Source: Deltaproteobacteria bacterium RBG_13_61_14 | GTDB lineage: Bacteria > RBG-13-61-14 | Assembly: GCA_001797815.1 (NCBI GenBank) | Contig: MGQK01000125.1 | Coordinates: 16,416-56,843, forward strand | Length of the DNA: 40,428 bases | Reading direction: 5' to 3' | Shown here: one piece after another, positions 25,711-34,759 of the stretch | How the letters are laid out: the number at the start of each line of letters is the position of its first letter | How positions within the stretch are numbered: the first letter of the stretch is position 1 | Program-made: the position numbers and the translations under genes | Notes under the pieces: generated by a model | The model's input: the letters and a program-made list of their open reading frames with translations, nothing else | The model's database searches: none | Told to the model about the DNA's origin: nothing

Positions 25711-27333
25711 ATGCATAAAGAAAAAGCACGGATGATCAAGTTTTGGGTTTTGGGGTTGGCTTGGCTGCTGGCGGCGCCGGCCCTGGCCGCGGAAGACCTC
25801 TGCGCCACGCCGGTCGCCACCGAGCAGGGCCAGGTGGCGGGCACGGCCGCGCCGGGGATGGCCGCCTGCTCCTACAAAGGCATCCCTTACGCGGCGCCGC
25901 CCGAGGACGAGCTGCGCTGGCAAGCGCCCCGGCCTCCGGCCGCGCGGACCGGCGTGCTCAAGGCCAAGGCTTTCGGGCCGTCCTGCATTCAGGACGAGAG
26001 CTTCAGCGGCGGGGGCAAGAGCAAGGTGTTCAGCGAGGACTGCCTCACGCTTAACATCTATCGTCCGGTCCGCTCCGGCACGTTCCCGGTGATGTTCTGG
26101 ATCCACGGCGGCGGCTTTACCCAAGGCGCGGGCAGCTACGAGATGTATGACGGCGCCCGGCTGGCCGCGGAGCGCGAGGTGGTGGTGGTGAGCATCAACT
26201 ACCGGCTGGGCGTGCTCGGCTTCCTGGCTTTGCCCGAGCTGGCCGCGGAAGACCCCCATCACAGCACCGGCAATTACGGCATGCTCGACATCATCGCCGC
26301 GCTCAATTGGGTGCGCGCCAACATCGCCGGCTTTGGCGGCGACCCGAATAACGTTACCATTTTCGGCGAGTCCGCCGGCGGGGTCGCGGTCTGCAACCTG
26401 CTCGCCTCGCCCCTGGCCGCGGGCCTTTTCCAGCAGGGCGTGATCGAGAGCGGCGGCTGCGACCTGGTCCTGACCCAGGAAAAGGGATTTGAACAGGGCC
26501 GCAAGTTCGCCCGGGCCGCGGGCTGTGAGGAGAGCGACGTCGTGGATTGCCTGCGCTCGGCGCTGGTCTGGAAAATGCTCGGGCCGGCCGCCGCCGGCTT
26601 CAACGCTTCCGCTCAGGTGGACGGCTACGTGCTTTCGGCCAAGCCGATTGAGGTTTTCAAGACCGGCGAATTCAACCGGGTGCCGGTGCTGGTGGGCTCG
26701 AACAAGGACGAGTTCAACATGGCCCTGCTCCTGATGCCCGGCGCCATGTTTGCCAGCCGCTCCATGCTCACCAAGACCCTGCATAAGACGGTGGGTCAGC
26801 GGGCGGACGAGATGCTGGCCCTGTATTCGTTTGACGATTACCGCAAGCCGGCCTTCCTGATCGGCGCCCTGTTCGCGGACGGGTTCGGCTCGCGCGCCTT
26901 CGCCGCGGCGGAGGAGTTATCGCCTTACACGCCGGTCTATCTCTACCGCTTCGACTGGGACGACGAGCGCTGGGGCAAGAGTATGGGCGCGTTCCACGGC
27001 CTGGAGATCCCGCTGGTGTTCGGGAACTTGAAGCTGCACCTGCGCACCGCGCCGCTGCGGCTGGTGCTTCCGAAAAAAGCGGCCGGCAAGGCCGAGCCGC
27101 TCTCCGGCCAGATGATGTCCTACTGGACCAACCTGGCCAAGACCGGAACTCCCAACGCCGGCGAGCTTCCGGCCTGGCCCAAGTATAACACCCAGGCGCG
27201 GGAGCGGATCTACCTGGATACCGCGATCTCCGTGGCCCCGCTTTCCGCCAAAGAGGTCGAGCGCTACCAGTATTTCGCCGCGCTCAGCATCGAGGATTTG
27301 CGCTGGGGCGAGACCGAGGAAAAGAAGAAGTAA
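25711..27333 (+). CDS. Secreted type-B carboxylesterase, paralog 3
   Basis: SEDCLTLNIYRP, FWIHGGGF, FGESAGGVA, GAFHGLEIPLVFGN; ATG 25711 chosen from signal peptide. Confidence 0.92.
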   Translation: MHKEKARMIKFWVLGLAWLLAAPALAAEDLCATPVATEQGQVAGTAAPGMAACSYKGIPYAAPPEDELRWQAPRPPAARTGVLKAKAFGPSCIQDESFSGGGKSKVFSEDCLTLNIYRPVRSGTFPVMFWIHGGGFTQGAGSYEMYDGARLAAEREVVVVSINYRLGVLGFLALPELAAEDPHHSTGNYGMLDIIAALNWVRANIAGFGGDPNNVTIFGESAGGVAVCNLLASPLAAGLFQQGVIESGGCDLVLTQEKGFEQGRKFARAAGCEESDVVDCLRSALVWKMLGPAAAGFNASAQVDGYVLSAKPIEVFKTGEFNRVPVLVGSNKDEFNMALLLMPGAMFASRSMLTKTLHKTVGQRADEMLALYSFDDYRKPAFLIGALFADGFGSRAFAAAEELSPYTPVYLYRFDWDDERWGKSMGAFHGLEIPLVFGNLKLHLRTAPLRLVLPKKAAGKAEPLSGQMMSYWTNLAKTGTPNAGELPAWPKYNTQARERIYLDTAISVAPLSAKEVERYQYFAALSIEDLRWGETEEKKK

Positions 27334-27345
27334 CCGGAGGCCGGA

Positions 27346-28938
27346 ATGAAAAATGCTTGCCTATCGGCTTTGATTGCCGTGCTGGCTTTCACCGCCGGCC
27401 TGGCGGAGGAGCCTTCCTTTAAGGCCGAGTCCAGGCAACCCACGGAAAGCGCCAGCCTCGGTAACCTCCTCCAGGGCCTTTTCACCGGGCCTTACAAAAT
27501 CCGGAAAGAGAGGAATCGGGCAAAAAAGCTGGTTCCATCCTTGCCTGATTTCGAGACCACGGTCACGGTGCCCGACTCCGGCACGATCTACTCCTGGATC
27601 GAGGGCATCTGCCAGACCCCGCACCGCCGGCCGGGCACGCCCGAAGACCAGCAAGCGGAAAAGTGGGTGGCCGAGCGCTTCCGGGAGTTCGGGCTCTCGA
27701 ACGTGACCCTGGACCCGATCCCGCTCCAGGTCTGGACCGCGGAGCAATGGTCGCTCCGGGTCGGCGCGCTAGAAATCCCCAGCTTCTACGTGCTCAATAC
27801 CGGCTGGACCGGGCCGGAAGGGGTGAGTGCGCCCTTAGTTTACGTGGGCACCGGCAAGCCCAAGGACTTCGAAAAAGTTGAGGTCAAGGGCAAGATCGTG
27901 GTGGCCGAGGTCCCCATCCTCTACCTGCCCACCGGCGCGATGCTCAAGCTGACCGGGAGCTACTTCGCGCTCTCGGACCCGGACCGCCAGGTGACCCTGG
28001 GCTACGGCCAATACCTGACCTTCCTGCTCCCCAACTTTACCGGCTATGCCACCGAGGAAGAAGCGCCGGCCCGGGATGTTTACTGGCAAGCCTATCGCCG
28101 CGGCGCATTAGCCATCTGCCTGATCCTCAAGGGCCATCCCTCCAACAGCAACACCCATTACGGTCCTTACGACGGCATCATGAAGCCCCTGCCCGGGCTC
28201 TGGATCGGGAACTATGACGGCGAGCGGCTGCGAGCGCTGGCTCAACAGGGCGCGGAAGCCTCGCTCCTTCTCCAAGGCCGGATCGAACCCGGCGTCACCC
28301 ACAACGTCTGGGGCGTGCTGCCCGGCGCTTCGGATGAGGTAATCCTGGTGACCTCTCACCATGACGCCCCCTTCCTGGGCGCGGTGGAAGACGGCGCCGG
28401 GGTGGCCCAGGTGCTGGCCCAGGCCTGGGCCTGGTCGCGCCTGCCCCAAGCGAAGCGGCCCAAGACCCTGGTCTTTGTGGTGGACGCCGGGCATTTTTAC
28501 GGCTCGATCGGCGCGGCTGCCTTTGCCCGCGAGCACCGGGAGATTATGCAGCGCACCCGGGTGCTGGTGACCCTTGAGCACCTCGGCGCCAAGGACGTGG
28601 AGGAGCGCGACCGCGAGTATGCCGAGACCGGCCAGCCGGCGCTGACCATCCTCTTCACCTCCCACGATCCCGAGGTGATTGCGACCGTGGCCAAGGGCCT
28701 GGAACAAAAGCCGCTCCCGGCCACGGTGTCGCTGCCGGTGGACCTTCTCGGTCCCACGCCTCCTTCGGACGCGGCCCGCTATATCTCCGAAGCCGGCGTG
28801 CCGGCTATTTCCTGGATCACCGGCCCGGCCTACCTGCTCGATGCCTACGACACCCTGGACAAGGTGGACCAGGCCCGGCTAAAGCCCATCGCCGAAACCG
28901 TGGCCGGGATGATCGGGACGTTTATGGCTCTGCCCTAA
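27346..28938 (+). CDS. M28 peptidase-like protein with atypical metal-site motifs
   Basis: Signal peptide; VILVTSHHDAPFLGAVEDGAGVAQVLAQAWA; VFVVDAGHFYGSIGAAAFA where EE is expected; YLLDAYDTLDKVD. Confidence 0.75.
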   Translation: MKNACLSALIAVLAFTAGLAEEPSFKAESRQPTESASLGNLLQGLFTGPYKIRKERNRAKKLVPSLPDFETTVTVPDSGTIYSWIEGICQTPHRRPGTPEDQQAEKWVAERFREFGLSNVTLDPIPLQVWTAEQWSLRVGALEIPSFYVLNTGWTGPEGVSAPLVYVGTGKPKDFEKVEVKGKIVVAEVPILYLPTGAMLKLTGSYFALSDPDRQVTLGYGQYLTFLLPNFTGYATEEEAPARDVYWQAYRRGALAICLILKGHPSNSNTHYGPYDGIMKPLPGLWIGNYDGERLRALAQQGAEASLLLQGRIEPGVTHNVWGVLPGASDEVILVTSHHDAPFLGAVEDGAGVAQVLAQAWAWSRLPQAKRPKTLVFVVDAGHFYGSIGAAAFAREHREIMQRTRVLVTLEHLGAKDVEERDREYAETGQPALTILFTSHDPEVIATVAKGLEQKPLPATVSLPVDLLGPTPPSDAARYISEAGVPAISWITGPAYLLDAYDTLDKVDQARLKPIAETVAGMIGTFMALP

Positions 28939-28940
28939 CT

Positions 28941-28953
28941 GGGGTCAGACCCC
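28941..28953. repeat. GGGGTCAGACCCC palindrome
   Basis: Same motif class as 3310-3322; degenerate relative GGGGTCAGGTCTT at 18617-18629. Confidence 0.55.
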
Positions 28954-28985
28954 AAATATTAGATTAAGATAACGCTGCCGGGGCT

Positions 28986-29031
28986 AAAAAAAACGGCCCT
29001 GGCCGGGTAATTTCTCCCGACCGGGGCCGTT
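28986..29031 (-). terminator. Rho-independent terminator of the RRM protein gene
   Basis: Minus strand AACGGCCCCGGTCGGG-loop-CCCGGCCAGGGCCGTT followed by T run. Confidence 0.85.
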
Positions 29032-29055
29032 ATCGTTTACGAGCGGATGGCGGTT

Positions 29056-29382
29056 TTACCAGCGCCGGCCGCTGCCGAAGCCTTCCTTTCTGCCTCTGCC
29101 ACCTCTGTCACCGCCGCCGCCGCCGCCGCCGCCGCCTTCGCTGCGGGGCTTGGCCACATTGACATTCAGCTTGCGGCCTTGAAGCTCGGTTTCGTGGAGC
29201 CCCTGGATGGCGGCCTTGCCGGTCTCATCGCTGGACATCTCCACAAAGGCGAACCCCCTGGACTTGCCGCTGAATTTGTCCTTGATGACGTTGACCGAGG
29301 TCACCTCACCAAAGGCCCCGAAAGCCCCGCGCAAGTCCTCTTCCGTCGCGTCGAACGACAGATTTCCCACATAGATATTCAT
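29056..29382 (-). CDS. RRM-type RNA-binding protein with Gly-rich C-terminus
   Basis: MNIYVGNLSFDATEEDL (RNP2), KSRGFAFVEM (RNP1), GGGGGGGGGDRGGRGRK tail. Confidence 0.95.
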   Translation of the reverse strand: MNIYVGNLSFDATEEDLRGAFGAFGEVTSVNVIKDKFSGKSRGFAFVEMSSDETGKAAIQGLHETELQGRKLNVNVAKPRSEGGGGGGGGGDRGGRGRKEGFGSGRRW

Positions 29383-29540
29383 TTTTCTCTCCTTGGTTTC
29401 GCGAACAAATCTTTCGGAACGTCGCCTGGCTTATCTTCCGAGATCAGTTCGGGTAGGTTTACCCTCGCGGGCCGTTTCCTCGATCAATAGGCGAGTTTGA
29501 CGAGCGGTTAGTCCATCCATCTATAGCTAACTTGTCTATG

Positions 29541-29568
29541 ATTATACACAGATTCAGACAAATTGCAA
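29541..29568 (-). promoter_or_regulatory. Sigma70-type promoter for the RRM gene, implying a ~150-nt 5' leader
   Basis: Minus strand TTGCAA-16 nt-TATAAT. Confidence 0.6.
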
Positions 29569-29626
29569 GCTTTTTTTAAAAAATTTTCAAGGCCCGGCGG
29601 CCCGGTCCTTTCCGGCCTTTTCTGGG

Positions 29627-30313
29627 TTAAGGCAGGTAGGCGTTCGAGCTCATCTGCACGCAGGCTTTGGCTTTCTGGGCGCAGGGCCGGCCCTGGAGGT
29701 ATTCCGCCAGCGCCCGCACCTGGGGCTCGAGCTTGGGGTCGAACAGCGGCATCAGCATGCCGTTGTGATTCATGACCGCGATCGCCTCGTCCGCGCTCAG
29801 GCCCTGATACTTCATCTGGTAATAAGCCGCGAGCCTCCCGGCGCGGTGGCTGCCGGTCTGGCAACGGAAAAGAATTCCCACCTGGTCGCGATTGGCGGCT
29901 TCCACCTGCTGGTCGAACCACTTCAAGAACCCGTCGCTCACCGGCTCACCCACGGTCTGATGCTCGTTGTAGAGCACCTGGATGCCCGGGCAGATCCCCT
30001 CCGCCTGGTATTTCAACTCGTAGCTTTCCGCAGTGCCGGCGAGCACGATCACCCGCTCGATCCGGTATTCGCCGCACCACTTGGCAAAGGTCTCCTGGCC
30101 CGGCGCCCCGCTCCGATAGAGGCGGAAAGCCGGGGGCGCGTCCTTCCCAGGCGGTGGACCCTCGATCTGGTGAAGGTTGCCGTCCATCCGCGTGTATCCC
30201 GGTCCCTCCAGCAATTCCGGCCGCACCGGCGCCTTGGCAGCGCAAGCCGCAACCATCAAGCCAACCGCCGCTGCCGTTAAACCCGCTCTCAGAATCCCGC
30301 CTTTCATTTCCAT
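29627..30313 (-). CDS. Lipoprotein with tyrosine/dual-specificity phosphatase-like domain
   Basis: Lipobox MVAAC; CX5R signature FRCQTGSHRAGR. Confidence 0.75.
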   Translation of the reverse strand: MEMKGGILRAGLTAAAVGLMVAACAAKAPVRPELLEGPGYTRMDGNLHQIEGPPPGKDAPPAFRLYRSGAPGQETFAKWCGEYRIERVIVLAGTAESYELKYQAEGICPGIQVLYNEHQTVGEPVSDGFLKWFDQQVEAANRDQVGILFRCQTGSHRAGRLAAYYQMKYQGLSADEAIAVMNHNGMLMPLFDPKLEPQVRALAEYLQGRPCAQKAKACVQMSSNAYLP

Positions 30314-30454
30314 TCCCTCCCGGCCGTCAGAATCCCAGGTTGAACTCCACCTTTTACCTTACCCTCTTTCTTTGGGCCCGTCCAGGGCCTGCTACCGGCA
30401 GGCAGGTGTGATATGATCGGGCACAAGGGAAATTCGGAAAGGTAGGACCAAACG

Positions 30455-31603
30455 ATGAAGAAGAGCAGGGTTGGGGCCATGGGCCTGGCGGCGGCGGCGC
30501 TCAGCTTACTTGCCGGAGTGAGCTACACTCCGGTGGTGCAGGTGGTGCCCGGGCCCGGGCTGCCGCCCCAGGTCCATTGCCGAGGCTCCAACAATAACCT
30601 CGACCTGGTCCGCTTCCAGGACCGGCTCTTCCTGGCCTTCCGCACCGCGCCCACGCATTTCGCGTCCTCCAAGACCCGGCTCTACATCCTCTCCAGCCAG
30701 GACCAGAAGAACTGGGATTACGAGACCGAGGTCTTCATGGGCTTTGACATGCGCGAGCCGCGGTTCCTCGCGCTCGGCGACAAGCTCATGTTCTACTATT
30801 TCGAGGCGGGCAAGAACCCCTTCAGCTTCACGCCCCAGCACATCTACGCGCTCGAGCGCAAAGGCCCGGCCGAGTGGACCGATCCGGTGCCGGTGTTCCA
30901 GGACCAATGCGTGCTCTGGCGGGCCAAGGTCCGGAAGGGCAGGGCTTACGCCACCGTGTATTGCGGGGAAGGCATGTATTCCGGCGGCAACGAGACCATC
31001 AGCATTTATTTTCTCACCACCACTGACGGGTATCATTTCGAGCCGGTGGACCCCAAGCGGCCGGTGGTCGCCGCCGGCGGCTCGGAGACCGCCTTCGAAT
31101 TCGATGCCCAGGGCAACCTTTACACCGCGATCCGCAACGAGTCGGGCGACGGCAAGACCTGGGGCAGCAAGGTCTGCAAGGCTAGAGCCGCGGACCTCAC
31201 CGACTGGCAGTGCGCGGTTACGCCCTTCAAGTATGACTCGCCCCTCATGTTCCGCCACGGAGAGGACATCTACCTGATCGCGCGGCGGAACCTGGACGGC
31301 GAGTATGACAAGGGCGACCGCTGGCTCCCGAACTCGATCGAGGGGCTTTATTACCTGGCCCGCTACTGGTGGACCAAGAAGCGGACCGCGCTCTATCAAC
31401 TGGACCGGGAGAACCTCCGCCTGGACCCTATCCTCGACTTCCCCTTCCAAGGCGACACCGCCTTCCCGGCCCTGGTCCCGCTCGATGAAAAAAGTTACCT
31501 GCTTTACAATTATTCCAGCCCGCCCGAGGGCAAGGACCGGGTCTGGATGTCCGGCCAGCTCACCGGCACTCGGATTTATTCCACCATCCTCAGCTTTGAA
31601 TAA
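30455..31603 (+). CDS. Secreted beta-propeller protein (sialidase/glycosidase-like fold)
   Basis: N-terminal signal/lipid-anchor-like; FQDRLFLAFRTAPTHFASSKTRLYILSSQDQKNWDYE and repeated blades. Confidence 0.55.
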   Translation: MKKSRVGAMGLAAAALSLLAGVSYTPVVQVVPGPGLPPQVHCRGSNNNLDLVRFQDRLFLAFRTAPTHFASSKTRLYILSSQDQKNWDYETEVFMGFDMREPRFLALGDKLMFYYFEAGKNPFSFTPQHIYALERKGPAEWTDPVPVFQDQCVLWRAKVRKGRAYATVYCGEGMYSGGNETISIYFLTTTDGYHFEPVDPKRPVVAAGGSETAFEFDAQGNLYTAIRNESGDGKTWGSKVCKARAADLTDWQCAVTPFKYDSPLMFRHGEDIYLIARRNLDGEYDKGDRWLPNSIEGLYYLARYWWTKKRTALYQLDRENLRLDPILDFPFQGDTAFPALVPLDEKSYLLYNYSSPPEGKDRVWMSGQLTGTRIYSTILSFE

Positions 31604-31695
31604 GCTACAGGCCCCGTCAACGTGAACGAAAGTAGGCAGTAGTCAAGGAAGAAAGAAGATAAGGAAGAGAATTGGTCAGATGAGGATCGCGCATC

Positions 31696-32295
31696 ATGAA
31701 TGAAATCAAAATCATCAAAAGTCCGGACACCCAGCGGGAGAACCGGGTCCCGCCGGGACAGCGGGTAGTGAAGGGCTTGCCGGTCCTCCATGAGGGACCG
31801 GTCCCGGCTTTCGATCTCGCGACCTGGTCCTTCCGCCTCTGGGGGGCGGTGGAGAAGGAGCGGAGGCTCTCCTGGGCTGAATTTTCCGGCCTTCCGCGGG
31901 TCAAGGTCTATGCGGATGTGCATTGCGTGACCGGCTGGTCGAGCCTGGACCACTGCTGGGAAGGGGTGAGCAGCGCCGAGCTCAAGAGCCTGGTGAAGCT
32001 CCGGCCGGAAGCCAAATGCGCCATGGTCCACGCCCACACGAATTACACCGTCAACCTGACCCTGGAGGACTTTTTCGCGGAGGACGTGGTCTTCGCCTTC
32101 ACGTGCGACGAGGAGGTCATCCCGCCTCAGCACGGCTTTCCGGTGCGGCTGGTGGTGCCCAGGCTTTACTTGTGGAAGGGCGCCAAGTGGGTGACCGGGG
32201 TCGAGTTCCTGACCGAGGAGCGGCCCGGTTTCTGGGAATCGCGGGGCTACCATCTCCACGGCGATCCCTGGAAAGAAGAGCGCTACCGCCGATAA
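31696..32295 (+). CDS. Molybdopterin-binding sulfite oxidase/YedY-like protein without signal peptide
   Basis: WSFRLWGAVEKERRLSWAEFSGLPRVKVYADVHCVTGWSSLDHCWEGV; GFPVRLVVPRLYLWKGAKWVTGVEF. Confidence 0.85.
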   Translation: MNEIKIIKSPDTQRENRVPPGQRVVKGLPVLHEGPVPAFDLATWSFRLWGAVEKERRLSWAEFSGLPRVKVYADVHCVTGWSSLDHCWEGVSSAELKSLVKLRPEAKCAMVHAHTNYTVNLTLEDFFAEDVVFAFTCDEEVIPPQHGFPVRLVVPRLYLWKGAKWVTGVEFLTEERPGFWESRGYHLHGDPWKEERYRR

Positions 32296-32368
32296 GTCGC
32301 TGGGTTAATCAAAAATATGCTACTCGGAGCGCGTTATAGTTGACAGATGACTAATCTGGCCTATCCCG

Positions 32369-32396
32369 GTAGGGGCACGGCGCGCCGCGCCTCTAC
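32369..32396. repeat. REP-like palindrome
   Basis: GTAGGGGCACGGCGCGCCGCGCCTCTAC. Confidence 0.65.
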
Positions 32397-32650
32397 CACG
32401 CCGAAGGGACGGCGCGCTTCCTTTCAGCGAACCAAGGCGGGGAGCTGAAGAGAAGATCGAGATGTTGGTTTCTTAACCGGGAATCAGGGGGAATTAGGTC
32501 GAGTTGTCCGGCGGCCACGCCGGTGCTAGGATAAATACGGCATGAAAGCGGGGATGGCACCTGGGGCGCGAGCCGGATCAACCGCCGGGAGGTCTTCAAG
32601 GCGACGCCCCTGCTCTTCCGGACGGAGACGAGGAGGCTCCTGATAAAATT

Positions 32651-34303
32651 GTGAGCTTTTTCACTCGCGACCGCGCACTCCTCCTCGGGCTGTTCCTGCT
32701 GGCCGGCGCGCTCTATCTCCCCCGGCTCAACGGCGACTGGTATTACCTCTACGGCGAAGAAGCCACCGGCCTCAGCCTGGTCCTTTCGCTCGGCAGCGGC
32801 CAGGGCTATGCCGACATCTCGCTCCCCGGAGCGCCTCCGCACGTGCGTGAGCCTTTCCTCTTCTACTTCCTGGTCTCCCTTCTCTATCGGCTCTTCGGCC
32901 TGAACCTGTGGGCCTTCAAAGGCCTGGTGGTGATCTCCGCGCTCCTCTTCGGCCCGCTCGCGTTCCTCCTCTTCCGAAAACTCGCGTCCCCCTGGATCGC
33001 TTTTCTGGCCGCGCTTCTCACCGTCGCCGCCCCCGCCCTGGTGGATTATGCCGCACTCTTTCGGCCTGATCCACTCGCCAATACCCTCTTTTTCGCGACG
33101 CTGTTCTTGCTGGAGCGCTACCGCGAAAAAGAGCACGCCTTCACCCGCCTAGCTCTCCTGGGCGCCGGTTGCCTGCTCGCGGCTTACCTCGTCCGTTCCA
33201 CCGGCCTGGCCATCGCCCTCGCCTGGCCGCTCGCGCTCGCGCTCCAGCCGGCCGGGCCGGCCCGACTTTCCCTGAACCTGAAAAAAGCGCTCCTGATCCT
33301 CATTCCTTTCGCTCTGGGCTTTGGGCTGTGGGAACATCGCAACGCGGCAGCCGCGGCCTCTTCCAACCTCACCTATTCTGGCCGCTATTTCCTGAACGCA
33401 CCGCCGGACAGCCTTACCATCATGGCCGAAGACTTCCACGCGCCCTTGCACCCACCCTGGCCCCAGGCCACCCTGGTCCAATTTCCCAGCCTCATCCTTC
33501 GCCAGTTTCGCTATTACGCCGACTTGGCTCTCCAATATCTCCTCAACTGGACGCCGGGATCCGCCTCGCCCCAACTTGTCGAGCCGCTCTTGCTCTTCCT
33601 GTTCGCTCTGGTTCTACTGGGTGGGGTGGCCAGCGAATGGCACCGGCGCTCTCTCTCGGCGCTCAGCCTTCCCTTCTACCTGCTCGCGATCACGGCCTGG
33701 CCCATGCGCGCCCCTCGCCAAACTTTTACCTTTCTGCCGTTCCTCTTTCTCTACGGCCTCCTGGGCCTGGAACAGCTCCTGGCTCTGGTCAAGCGTTGGA
33801 TTCCTCGTCTTTCGATTCCACCAACAATCTCGGTGGTTGCGATTCTGCTTCTCGCGAACTACCTCTACGGCGATCTCCTGATCTTCCGGCAAGCCCGGCG
33901 AGTTCAAGCCCTTCCCCGCCTGGAAATCAGCCCCGGCTTTTCCGCGCGCCTCTTTTCCCCCGGCCGCCGGGATTCTGCCCAGGCCCTGCTCTGGGCGCGC
34001 GGGCATCTCCCCCCCGACGCCGTGCTCATGTTCCATTCCCACCCGCCGTGTTACCTGATCAGTCAGCGGCACTGTTCCTCGATCCCTTATGAAGCCGATG
34101 CGCAAAAAGTGCGCGACTATTTGATGACCGGTCCCGTGGACTATGTTCTGGTGGACAATTGGGGGAAAGAATATCCGGGCGGCCCGGGCGAGTTTTCCCT
34201 CCGCTTCCTCGAACCCACCCTTGCCGCTTTCCCGCAAGACTTTGAAAAGGTCCACCAGGAAGGCCAAAGCACGTTTATTTATCGCGTGAAAAAAAGTTTT
34301 TGA
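32651..34303 (+). CDS. GT-C fold membrane glycosyltransferase (ArnT/GT39-like)
   Basis: GTG start; LYLPRLNGDWYYLYGEEATGLSLVLSLGSGQGYAD...PPHVREPFLFYFLVSLLYRLFG; many TMs. Confidence 0.75.
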   Translation: MSFFTRDRALLLGLFLLAGALYLPRLNGDWYYLYGEEATGLSLVLSLGSGQGYADISLPGAPPHVREPFLFYFLVSLLYRLFGLNLWAFKGLVVISALLFGPLAFLLFRKLASPWIAFLAALLTVAAPALVDYAALFRPDPLANTLFFATLFLLERYREKEHAFTRLALLGAGCLLAAYLVRSTGLAIALAWPLALALQPAGPARLSLNLKKALLILIPFALGFGLWEHRNAAAAASSNLTYSGRYFLNAPPDSLTIMAEDFHAPLHPPWPQATLVQFPSLILRQFRYYADLALQYLLNWTPGSASPQLVEPLLLFLFALVLLGGVASEWHRRSLSALSLPFYLLAITAWPMRAPRQTFTFLPFLFLYGLLGLEQLLALVKRWIPRLSIPPTISVVAILLLANYLYGDLLIFRQARRVQALPRLEISPGFSARLFSPGRRDSAQALLWARGHLPPDAVLMFHSHPPCYLISQRHCSSIPYEADAQKVRDYLMTGPVDYVLVDNWGKEYPGGPGEFSLRFLEPTLAAFPQDFEKVHQEGQSTFIYRVKKSF

Positions 34304-34759
34304 GGATCAACCTCAAGGGAGCGAAGCGGTAGGCGACCAGGCTTGCCCAGACCGCGAGAAGCATGCTGAGGGGGCGGTAACGGCAAAGGGTCTCGTGCTC
34401 GCCAACCGGAACCGCCCCGCCCCGCCGAGCTACGTCCACCGGATCAATCCTCGTTTCCACGCCGTCCATGCGTGCCTCCCCGCCCGGGCCGAACCGCGAG
34501 GAGGCAAACCGAGAGGAGATTGATTTTGATTTTTTTAACAAGCCGGGTCAGGCCGACAACGATCGTGTTAACAATAAAGGACTAGGTCCGCGGCCCAGCG
34601 GGTGGCAGCGTCAGCCGGCGGCAAAGAACATCGGACGACGCCATGGACAAATATCAAGATCAGGAGGTTCAGCCCGCCGAAGAAAAGCTGGCGACCGAAC
34701 GTTCCTCCCACGTCATCCCTTGCCATTATACGCGAGCGGATAGCAGGCAGTAAGGCGGG

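Noticed and set aside
24088-26784. 898-aa minus-strand ORF
   Set aside because: Antisense shadow of two carboxylesterase genes in GC-rich DNA; composition is Gly/Arg/His-rich with no recognisable domain
34304-34759. Decayed membrane-protein gene between the GT-C gene and cbiO
   Set aside because: Some TM-like fragments on the minus strand (MLLAVWASLVAYRFAPLRLIL, LFFGGLNLLILIFVHGVV) but no family-level match I can defend
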